NCBI GenBank assembly: GCA_043747835.1
Contig: JAYTOK010000020.1
Coordinates: forward strand, 38,070 to 102,069
Length of the DNA: 64,000 nt
From: CADEED01 sp043747835
GTDB taxonomy: Bacteria; Pseudomonadota; Gammaproteobacteria; Steroidobacterales; Steroidobacteraceae
Reading direction: 5' to 3'
Made by a program: the position numbers and the translations under genes. Shown piece after piece: positions 18,654 through 25,851 of this stretch; positions within the stretch are counted from its first letter, which is position 1; each line of letters opens with the position of its first letter. The notes under the pieces were generated by a model, which saw only the letters and a program-made list of their open reading frames with translations, ran no database searches and was not told the origin of the DNA.

Positions 18654-21140
18654 CTACTGCCGGGTGACGACCACGTTGTCGAACCCGGCTTCGATGAGGC
18701 TCGCGGTTCCCGCATCGGCAGCCTCGAAGCGCAGCGTCACCGTCTGCCCCGCGAACGCGCTCAGATTCACCGTTTGCGTCGTCCACGCGCCGGCGAGGTT
18801 GCTCGCCGAACCGGCCCGCGTGAACAACGTCTGCGGTTGCCCATTGCTTCCGACCACTCGCACGCGGAAGTAATCCGCGCTGGTCGCGTTGTTGAGATGC
18901 GCGAGGTAGTAACGGAAGCGCAGCGTGATCGTGGACGTCGCGGGAAGCGCGATGGCGGGCGACTGAATCGAAGTCGCGCCACCGTCCACGTCATTGACGC
19001 CGGCGGACGAACCCGCCGCGAGTGCGGTGACGAAGCAGTTGACCGAGGGCCCATCGCAAGCGGTCGGCTGCAGTGCGACACCGCCGGAGCTCGTCGCCTG
19101 CGGATCGCCGCGCGCCCACAGCCCCGACGTCGCCGTGTTTGCGCCACTGACGAGCGTCCATCCCCGTGCCGCTTCGAAATCATCGGTGAACAACGTGGTG
19201 ACGACGGCCGGCTGGAACAGCGCGGTGAACGTCGCGTCATCATTTGGCGTCGTGATCTCGTGAATCGCCGCGCCGCCGTCCGACCAGGAGACGAAATCGT
19301 ACGTCGCGCCGCCGGTAGTTTGTGGCGTGACGACGCCGAGCGCACGGATCACCCCTTCGACGCCGGTGAAAGTGAACGGGGCCGTGATCGGTGAGCCGTC
19401 GAGCGTGAGCTGCGCGTTCGCGATATTGCTTTCAATGCGCACGATCGAGGTCAACGGTTGTACGTCGACCGAAGACATGTGCGTCAGGCCCGACGAATCG
19501 CGCACCGTCAGGTACACGCGGTAGAACACATTCGCGGAAGTCTCGCCGCGATTGGCGATCGTGAAAGTGCCGGAGGTGATTCCGCTCGTCGGCTCGAGGT
19601 GAGGATGGTTGTGATCGTCGTGGTGGAAGTCCACCCGCCACGTGAACGCGCTCGCGGGCAGGTTGCCGTCCTCGACGTCGGATCCCGCGCCGGAGAACGC
19701 GAGGGTCTGGCCGCCGCGATACGGTGCGCCATTCGCCGGGGCCGTGATCGTACCCGTCGGCGGATTGTTGGAGAGCACCGTGAGCGTCGCGGAGTTGCTC
19801 GTGGCCGACCCCGCGGAGTTGCTGACCACGGCTCGGAAGACGGCGCCATTGTCGGCAGCACCCGTCGTCAGCGAATAGCCAGGCGAAGTCGCGCCGGCGA
19901 TGTTCGCGCCGTTGCGCTGCCACTGGTACGCGAGCGGCGCCGAGCCCGACGCAGCCACGCTGAAGCTCGCGACCTGCCCCGCGGCCACGGTGACATTCGC
20001 GGGCTGCGTCGAAATGCTGGGAGCCGTCGCCGCGGTGAATTGAACGCGGAAGACCTCGCCGCCTCCACGTGCGAGATACCAGAGCGATCCGTCCGGATGA
20101 ACTTGTATATCGACGAGCGAGCTGATGCCGGTCGCAAATCCCGCCGAGGTCGCGTAGTCGGGCGGACTCAGCATGCGGATGAAGCCGCCGCAGAAATCGC
20201 CGAAGAAGAAGCGGCCGGCGTACTCCGCCGGAAAGCTGTTGGTGAGCGGGCGATAGAACGCCGCGCCGGTTATCGCGCAGAAAGAACCCGCGTTCTGGTA
20301 GGAATGGATCGGATAGCGCACGCCCGCGACGCCCGGCGGATTCGGGCCTTCGGTCTGCGGCCAGCCGAAATTGGCCCCCGCGATCGCGTGGTTCACTTCT
20401 TCCCACGTGTCCTGACCGACATCGTTGAGATGGATGCGACCGTTCGTCCGGTCGATCGCAAAGTTGAACGGATTGCGCAGTCCTCTCGTCCAGATGAGCT
20501 GGTTCGTTCCAGTGGTCTGGCTCAGGAATGGATTGTCGGAAGGCGTCGAGCCATCGGCATTGAGGCGCAGTAGTTTGCCGAGCGTCGTCGTCAGCAGCGG
20601 CGCGTTTGCGCTGTTGGCATTGTCGCCGACGGCGACATAGAGCTTGCCGTCGGTGCCGAAGTGGATCGCGCCGCCGTTGTGGTTGGTAGCGGAGCTGAGA
20701 TTGGGAAGATTCAGGAGCTGCACTTCACTGCCGGCTGCCGCGACATCCGGATTCGCCGCGCTCGCGGTGAAGCGGCTCAGGCGATTGTGGAGCGGCGCGC
20801 TCGCCGTCGTGTAGTACACGTACACGAAGTTGTTCGTCGCGAAATCCGGATCGAATGCAACACCGAGCAATCCGCGTTCGCCGGTGGAGTTCACGCTGAC
20901 GGTCAGGAAGGCCTGCGACAACAGCGCTCCGTTCTTGATGACACGCAGTGCGCCACCCTGCTGGGCGACGAACAGCCGTCCGTCTGGCGCGAACGCCATC
21001 GCAGTTGGACTCGCGAGTCCGGTCGCGATGCGAGTCTCCGCGAAACCGCTCGGCAGAGTGGCGCCAAACGCGGGGAGACTCGTGCCCGAAGCGACGAGCA
21101 ACCCGAAGAGACAGATGAGAGCAGCGCGAATGGCGGGCAT
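18654..21140 (-). CDS. Secreted PQQ-type sugar dehydrogenase propeller with Ig-like and C-terminal domains
   Basis: 828 residues. After a signal peptide (to about residue 26), residues 30-370 form a glucose/sorbosone dehydrogenase-type six-bladed propeller: GLASPTAMAFAPDGRLFVAQ, GERGLLGVAFDPDF, NHNGGAIHFGTDGKLYVAVGD, LIWTRGLRNPFNFAID. An Ig-like domain (about 375-460) and a second beta-sandwich (about 460-570, including the His-rich HHDDHNHPH) follow. The last 170 residues look like a jelly-roll domain (TLFTDDFEAARGWTL). It would oxidise sugars in the periplasm or outside the cell with PQQ. No PQQ biosynthesis gene is nearby. The accessory domains suggest attachment to polysaccharide. Confidence 0.85.
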   Translation of the reverse strand: MPAIRAALICLFGLLVASGTSLPAFGATLPSGFAETRIATGLASPTAMAFAPDGRLFVAQQGGALRVIKNGALLSQAFLTVSVNSTGERGLLGVAFDPDFATNNFVYVYYTTASAPLHNRLSRFTASAANPDVAAAGSEVQLLNLPNLSSATNHNGGAIHFGTDGKLYVAVGDNANSANAPLLTTTLGKLLRLNADGSTPSDNPFLSQTTGTNQLIWTRGLRNPFNFAIDRTNGRIHLNDVGQDTWEEVNHAIAGANFGWPQTEGPNPPGVAGVRYPIHSYQNAGSFCAITGAAFYRPLTNSFPAEYAGRFFFGDFCGGFIRMLSPPDYATSAGFATGISSLVDIQVHPDGSLWYLARGGGEVFRVQFTAATAPSISTQPANVTVAAGQVASFSVAASGSAPLAYQWQRNGANIAGATSPGYSLTTGAADNGAVFRAVVSNSAGSATSNSATLTVLSNNPPTGTITAPANGAPYRGGQTLAFSGAGSDVEDGNLPASAFTWRVDFHHDDHNHPHLEPTSGITSGTFTIANRGETSANVFYRVYLTVRDSSGLTHMSSVDVQPLTSIVRIESNIANAQLTLDGSPITAPFTFTGVEGVIRALGVVTPQTTGGATYDFVSWSDGGAAIHEITTPNDDATFTALFQPAVVTTLFTDDFEAARGWTLVSGANTATSGLWARGDPQATSSGGVALQPTACDGPSVNCFVTALAAGSSAGVNDVDGGATSIQSPAIALPATSTITLRFRYYLAHLNNATSADYFRVRVVGSNGQPQTLFTRAGSASNLAGAWTTQTVNLSAFAGQTVTLRFEAADAGTASLIEAGFDNVVVTRQ

Positions 21141-21333
21141 ACGTCCTCCATGACGTTGATGAGCGCGAAGCCTGCGCTCGACCAGGTGAGTCGCCCATAT
21201 AGATCGCGCGCATCGCGTTTACAAGACGACGATTGCCCTGACCTGCGCGTTCACGCCGTGCGAGCGCCCAGATCGCGCTGTTGCAGTGAAGCAGTCGAAT
21301 CAGTCGAAGACCGGTCGCGTGGTTCTTGCTGTC

Positions 21334-21384
21334 TTACTGCACGGACTTCAGTTCGAATTCGCCGGCACGACGCAAGACGTTCAT
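21334..21384 (-). CDS. Possible 16-codon ORF after the pectate lyase gene
   Basis: Minus-strand ATG at 21384, MNVLRRAGEFELKSVQ, then TAA. A strong AGGAGG lies 5-6 bases before the ATG, and the ATG is only 14 bp after the pectate lyase stop. It may be a small peptide or the remnant of a deleted downstream gene. No family is recognised. Confidence 0.3.
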   Translation of the reverse strand: MNVLRRAGEFELKSVQ

Positions 21385-21398
21385 GAACGCCCTCCTCA

Positions 21399-22991
21399 CT
21401 ACTTCTTCGCGATGCTCGACAACCACTCGATGAGGACGTTCATGTTGCGCAGGTATTCCTGGGTCGAGATCGCCGTCGTCTTCGACGTATCGTTGTAGGG
21501 CGACGTATCTCCCTCGTCGCCCACGTGAGTCGACGCGAAATCGCCCTTCGACTCCGCCTTGCTGGCCGGCGCCTTGTAGGGATAGCTGTTCTGCGGCAGC
21601 GTCGCCGGCCAGAACCCCGTCGAGTTCAGGCCGCTCAGCGATTCGCGAGCCTGGGTCTCGATCGGCGTCTTCGCGGGCGGGGCGTAACGCTGCGCGAAGA
21701 AACGCGGTAGTTCGACGAGGCCGGAATTCGGCGCGAGCGGCGAATTCCGTTCGAGCACGTGTTTGTCGGCCTCGAGCGCGACCTGGTAGCTCTTGCGCAA
21801 TCCGGCGATGTCGATCCTGCGGGTTGGAGAGTAGTGGCCGATTCCTTTCTTCGCGTCGTAGTCGACGTAGTACTCCCCGTTCGCGATGTTGGAACCGCGG
21901 CGATGCACGTAGAGCGCCTTGTTAGTTTGCAGCTCGATGAACGTCGGATGGGTTCTGCCGCCCGCATCCGGCTTCGCGAGCTTCACGCGCTCCAGCCAGT
22001 CGATGGCTTCGGGCACGCGCGCGAGGTATCGCGTGTCGCCCGTGAGCTCGTAGAACGTGATCAGGTGTTCGATGTTGCTCGCCGTCGTGTGGGTTGCAAG
22101 CGACAGCGGTTCGTAGGTGCGGGCCGCGGCCGGCTTGAGATCGAGCGTGTACTGCAATGCCCAACCCGGGTTCGGCGTGCCCTGCTGCGACACGAGGAAG
22201 AAGCTCATGCCGCGCGTGATCGGGTCGAGCAGGCGCTGATCCCCCAACACCTGGTAGCAGAGGATCAGGAAGGAGCTGTTCTCCCAGGCGACGTCATCGT
22301 TGAACGTGAGGTAAGAACTGTAGTCAGCCAGCCCCTTCTTCGAGAACTCGTATTTCAGCGGGAACCGCTGCGGCCATCCGCCAACCGGATACTGGCTGTC
22401 GAGAACGAACTGGATCGCCTTGTCGACTGGAGCGCGGTAACGCGAATCCAGTCTTTCGACATAGAGACGCAGCAGGAACTGCGCCGCGTCGGTCGTCGTT
22501 TGATCGTCGAAGGTGGCGTTGCCGTAGTAGTGCTGGAATTCCTCGAGCCGCCACGCGTTCTTGCCGATGGTCGCGTACCAGTCACGCAACGACCGATCGC
22601 CACCGAAGTCGATGAAGTAGTTCCAGCCGCCGCTCGGATGCTGTCCCCAGATCAGCGCGGCAGCGACCTGCTCGGCCGCGCGGTAGTAGTACTCGTCGCC
22701 GGTAGCGTGGTACGCATCGAGGAACATGTGGCCCATGCTCGATGTGCCCGGTGGCTGCAGCCAGATCTGCGTCTCGCGCGCTTCCATCTCGCCCCAGCGG
22801 CGTGACATGTCGGGCAGATAGTTCCAAAGGTAGCCGCCGCGATGCGCGACCTTCTCGACCATGAACCCGGTGGCGCGGCGCATGGTGGCTTCGACGTGCG
22901 CCTTGTCGGGCGCGGCTTGTGCGCGCGCATCGTTGACGGGCGCAATCGCACCCACCAACACCATGAGAGACAGCATTCCGGCGCGAACCAT
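21399..22991 (-). CDS. Secreted pectate lyase, PelA/PL10 type (Pec_lyase family)
   Basis: 530 residues from the ATG at 22991, chosen because it begins the signal peptide (MVRAGMLSLMVLVGAIAPVN, cleaved near ARAQ) and follows GGGAG; the open frame extends 125 codons further without coding sense. The all-alpha toroid shows family segments GQHPSGGWNYFIDFGG, DDQTTTDAAQFLLRLY and DSQYPVGGWPQRFPL. It cleaves polygalacturonate by beta-elimination. The divergent neighbour is an esterase, and the interval carries a TGACACCGGT operator core shared with two other pectate lyase genes. Confidence 0.9.
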   Translation of the reverse strand: MVRAGMLSLMVLVGAIAPVNDARAQAAPDKAHVEATMRRATGFMVEKVAHRGGYLWNYLPDMSRRWGEMEARETQIWLQPPGTSSMGHMFLDAYHATGDEYYYRAAEQVAAALIWGQHPSGGWNYFIDFGGDRSLRDWYATIGKNAWRLEEFQHYYGNATFDDQTTTDAAQFLLRLYVERLDSRYRAPVDKAIQFVLDSQYPVGGWPQRFPLKYEFSKKGLADYSSYLTFNDDVAWENSSFLILCYQVLGDQRLLDPITRGMSFFLVSQQGTPNPGWALQYTLDLKPAAARTYEPLSLATHTTASNIEHLITFYELTGDTRYLARVPEAIDWLERVKLAKPDAGGRTHPTFIELQTNKALYVHRRGSNIANGEYYVDYDAKKGIGHYSPTRRIDIAGLRKSYQVALEADKHVLERNSPLAPNSGLVELPRFFAQRYAPPAKTPIETQARESLSGLNSTGFWPATLPQNSYPYKAPASKAESKGDFASTHVGDEGDTSPYNDTSKTTAISTQEYLRNMNVLIEWLSSIAKK

Positions 22992-23019
22992 TGAAACTCC
23001 CGTCCGGCGCCTGCCGGAA

Positions 23020-23033
23020 TGACACCGGTAGTA
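23020..23033 (-). promoter_or_regulatory. TGACACCGGT operator core upstream of the PL10-type gene
   Basis: Plus strand TGACACCGGTAGTA, 29 bp before the lyase start codon in the divergent interval with the esterase. Its first ten bases are identical to half plus centre of the perfect palindrome at 25554-25567. It could control both divergent genes. Confidence 0.6.
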
Positions 23034-23067
23034 TTCGCGATTCCCGCGATGGCGTAAATTGCCGTCC

Positions 23068-24057
23068 ATGAAAAGACGAACACTCCTCACAACGGGCGTC
23101 GGTGCATTGACATTGGCGCCGCATCTTGCGGCCGCGGCCGTGAAGTCATCCCCGCCGGAATCCGGCCGCCGGGAGGAGTTGTATGGACTGCTCGGCAAAC
23201 TGCCGCCGCGCGATCGCAAGGTCGGCGCGAAAGTCGTGTCGACCGAAGATCGCGGGACGTATTTGCTCGAGACGCTCGTCCTCGACCTCAACGGCGAGGA
23301 AGCGGCCCCCGCGTACTTCGCGAAGCCGAAGAACGCGACCGCCCCCCTGCCGACGGTGCTCTTCAATCACTCGCACGGCGGCGGGTACGCGATCGGCAAG
23401 AAGGAATTCATCGACGGGCGCGAGTATCTGGGCAAACCTGCCTACGCCGAGTTCCTGACATCTCTCGGTTACAACGCACTGTGCTTCGACGCCTGGATCT
23501 TCGGCGAGCGCTCCGGGCGCGCCGAGCTCGACATGTTCAAGGACATGATCTGGCACGGCCGCGTGTTGTGGGGAATGATGGTCTACGACGCGCTCAAGGC
23601 GGTGGACTATCTAGTGTCCCGCCCCGACGTCGACGCCCGCCGTCTGGCTACCCTCGGCATGTCCATGGGCAGCTCAACCGCGCAATGGGTCGGCGCGCTC
23701 GATCCCCGGATCAAGGTCGTCGTCGACATCTGTTGCCTCACGGACTGGCACACGCTCGTCGAGGTCGGCGGGCTTAGAGGGCACGGCATTTACTACTACG
23801 TGCCAGACCTGCTGAACCATTTCACGACGGCGCAAATGAACGCGCTGATCGCGCCGCGCGCGCACCTGGCTCTTGCGGGCACGCGGGATCACCTCACGCC
23901 GGGCAAGGGTCTCGACATCGTCGAGGCCGAACTGACTAAGGTTTATGCCGCGGCCGGAAAGCCGCAGAACTGGAAGCTGCTGCGCCACGACGTGGACCAC
24001 CAGGAAACGCCGGAGATGCGCGAGCAGATCCGGCATTGGCTGACGACAAACCTCTGA
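23068..24057 (+). CDS. Exported alpha/beta hydrolase, putative sugar esterase
   Basis: 329 residues from the ATG at 23068; a TTG three codons upstream is less likely. It begins with a twin-arginine-like signal (MKRRTLLTTGVGALTL). The fold markers are HSHGGGYAIGKKEF (oxyanion region), nucleophile serine in LGMSMGSSTAQW, LALAGTRDHLTPG around the acid, and a His near HDVDHQETPE. It resembles dienelactone-hydrolase or acetyl-xylan-esterase-like proteins. Given divergence from a pectate lyase and a shared operator interval, pectin deacetylation or de-esterification is a reasonable inference. Confidence 0.8.
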   Translation: MKRRTLLTTGVGALTLAPHLAAAAVKSSPPESGRREELYGLLGKLPPRDRKVGAKVVSTEDRGTYLLETLVLDLNGEEAAPAYFAKPKNATAPLPTVLFNHSHGGGYAIGKKEFIDGREYLGKPAYAEFLTSLGYNALCFDAWIFGERSGRAELDMFKDMIWHGRVLWGMMVYDALKAVDYLVSRPDVDARRLATLGMSMGSSTAQWVGALDPRIKVVVDICCLTDWHTLVEVGGLRGHGIYYYVPDLLNHFTTAQMNALIAPRAHLALAGTRDHLTPGKGLDIVEAELTKVYAAAGKPQNWKLLRHDVDHQETPEMREQIRHWLTTNL

Positions 24058-24073
24058 ATCGGATCGCCGGCGT

Positions 24074-24105
24074 CGATGCCCGGAGGATCGCTCCCCCGGG
24101 CATCG
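24074..24105. terminator. Bidirectional hairpin terminator
   Basis: A 10-bp stem (CGATGCCCGG, 24074-24083, with 24096-24105) and 12-nt loop lie between the convergent esterase and PL1 genes. Confidence 0.65.
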
Positions 24106-24121
24106 CCAGCTCAAGTGAACA

Positions 24122-25486
24122 TCAAAGCTTGCCTGCTCCCGCACCGTTCATCACGATGGACGGAATGTTGGCCGCGGCATCCGGTGACCATGAGTAGTAA
24201 GTCGAGGGATTGAACGCGCCGTTGTTGTGGACGAGGCAATCATCCGCGCGGCACTCGCCCGCGATGATGTTCGAGCTCGTCCAGGTCGCATTCGTGCCGT
24301 CGAACGGCGTGAATATGCGCTTGATCGTGTCGACGTAGTTGCCATCGGCGTAGATGCTGCACTCCACTCCTTTGCCCATGAAGTAGTCGGTGATGCCGTT
24401 GGCGTAGTTGTTGTAGACGTGCGCCTGGCCGAAGCGCACGCGCGGGTGCCGCGTCGCGCTGTGATCGAACCAGTTGTGGTGATACGTCACGTGCAGCTTG
24501 CCGCGATCGAGCGTGCCAGTGTCGTCGCTGTGCCCCAGCAACATCGACTTGTCCGTCCCTACGAACCGGTTCCAGGACACCGTGGCCCAGTCCGAGCCGC
24601 GCTTGATGTCGACGGAACCGTCGGCTGCAGGATAGAAAGTGTTGTGGTCGATCCAGATGTGATGCGACCAGCACTGCGCATTGATCGAATCGTCATTGGC
24701 GGAGCGGAACGTGATGTTGCGGACGATCACGTTGCCCACCGGCTGCGCGACGCTGCGCTCGTTGGCGTCGCAGGTGTCGCCGTACTGGTCGATGAACGGT
24801 TGCGTCCAACCGTTGATGTCCAGGCCGAAGCCGGTAATCGTCGCGTTGGCGCCGATGCCGATGATGGTTTTGTTGGAGCCCACCTTCACCATGCCCGTGC
24901 CCGAGATCGTGCCGAAGAGCTGCACGACGCGCGGCGTGTCGTCGCCGACCGCCGAGACGAGTTGCGCAAAGGTGCTGACCGAAACGCTCGAGCCGCCCGC
25001 ACCGCCATTCGTGCCGTTACGGCCGTCTCGGTTCAGTGCGGCGAAGCCGCTTACTCCCTGCGCATTGCCGGGAGTGCCGCCGCTGGAGCTCGAGCTCGTG
25101 CTGGAGCTGGAGCTCGAGCTCGTGCTGGAGCTGGAGCTGGAACTCGTGCTCGAGCTGGTGCTGGAACTCGACGTCGAACTGCTCGATGTCGAACTGCTGG
25201 ACGTGGAACTCGAGCTCGACGATCCACCCGCGGCTCCGTAGGAGCAGTACCGCGGCGTGCCGACGCTGATCGAAGGAAACAGCGAGGCCGTGCAGTTGAT
25301 GGGGCCGGTCAGTGTTGCATACACGAACGTGCCCGCCTTGCCGTAGGCGACGGAGCGCGAGCCACTGAACGTGCAGGTCGCTCCGTCCTTGGCGCACTTG
25401 GTATAGCCGGATGGATAGTCGGTTGCCGCGTGCGCGCCCGATGCGAAAGCAACGAACGCTGCGGCGTATAACGCCTTGCGAATCAT
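24122..25486 (-). CDS. Secreted PL1 pectate lyase with N-terminal accessory module and Ser-rich linker
   Basis: 454 residues: signal peptide 1-20, a Cys-containing module of about 62 residues (from DYPSGYTKCAKDGATCTF), a serine/threonine linker about 90-135, then a parallel beta-helix lyase. Family motifs are WIDHNTFYPAADGSVDIKRG (calcium site), ATVSWNRF and RHPRVRFGQAHVYNN, whose RxPxxR supplies the catalytic arginine. It depolymerises pectate extracellularly. The N-terminal module is also found in the PL3 enzyme at 32985. A promoter with a perfect operator is directly upstream. Confidence 0.94.
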   Translation of the reverse strand: MIRKALYAAAFVAFASGAHAATDYPSGYTKCAKDGATCTFSGSRSVAYGKAGTFVYATLTGPINCTASLFPSISVGTPRYCSYGAAGGSSSSSSTSSSSTSSSSTSSSSTSSSTSSSSSSSTSSSSSSSTSSSSSGGTPGNAQGVSGFAALNRDGRNGTNGGAGGSSVSVSTFAQLVSAVGDDTPRVVQLFGTISGTGMVKVGSNKTIIGIGANATITGFGLDINGWTQPFIDQYGDTCDANERSVAQPVGNVIVRNITFRSANDDSINAQCWSHHIWIDHNTFYPAADGSVDIKRGSDWATVSWNRFVGTDKSMLLGHSDDTGTLDRGKLHVTYHHNWFDHSATRHPRVRFGQAHVYNNYANGITDYFMGKGVECSIYADGNYVDTIKRIFTPFDGTNATWTSSNIIAGECRADDCLVHNNGAFNPSTYYSWSPDAAANIPSIVMNGAGAGKL

Positions 25487-25553
25487 GAGAAATCCCCCTG
25501 GGTTGACTGAACAGTTCCTTGTTCACCGGAAGGGTCGAGCGAAAATCCTTGCT

Positions 25554-25567
25554 TGACACCGGTGTCA
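25554..25567. promoter_or_regulatory. Perfect 14-bp operator TGACACCGGTGTCA
   Basis: A fully symmetric palindrome 68 bp upstream of the PL1 start and 5 bp downstream of its -10 box, where a repressor would cover the transcription start. The central CG and 14-bp size fit LacI/GalR-family operators. The core TGACACCGGT recurs at 23020 and 34018. Confidence 0.75.
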
Positions 25568-25572
25568 CGGCC

Positions 25573-25600
25573 ACAATATCACAGTTATCGCGAGTGCCAA
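25573..25600 (-). promoter_or_regulatory. Promoter of the PL1 gene
   Basis: Minus strand: -35 TTGGCA (25595-25600), 16-bp spacer, -10 TATTGT (25573-25578), followed 5 bp later by the perfect palindrome. Confidence 0.6.
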
Positions 25601-25851
25601 CCAGCGACGAACGGAATGTGCGTTGCGGGATAGTTAGGCGATGTCGCGCCCTGCCTCGGCCGTTGACTCGTGTCCGGACGGGACATGCGCGATCGCGACC
25701 GATCCCCGGCGATTCGCCTTCCCATCGCGGTTTTTCCGGATCATCATCGCGTCCGCACGGAGTGTCGGGCGATCGGGGAGGTCTGCTCCCGACACGTTCA
25801 CGCAAGCGCGCAGAGGAAATGCGCCGGTCTCGATCCAACAAGGAGGTTTCC

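Larger units (their letters stand above)
25487..25851. other. Gene-free divergent regulatory interval, 365 bp
   Basis: No convincing coding sequence. It holds the PL1 promoter and palindromic operator (25554-25600), an 8-bp inverted repeat GTGTCGGG/CCCGACAC (25762-25769 with 25788-25795) that could be a leader hairpin of the esterase transcript, and a strong AAGGAGG (25839-25845) before the esterase ATG at 25852. Confidence 0.6.

Noticed and set aside
25085..25225. Short GAGCTG/CTCGAG-type tandem repeats, possible CRISPR or satellite
   Set aside because: They encode the Ser-rich linker of the PL1 enzyme; there are no spacers or regular direct repeats. The same applies to 15780-15845 in the GH81 gene.
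25669..25683. TGTCC-N5-GGACA inverted repeat as a further operator
   Set aside because: It does not match any other site in the window and is expected by chance in GC-rich DNA.
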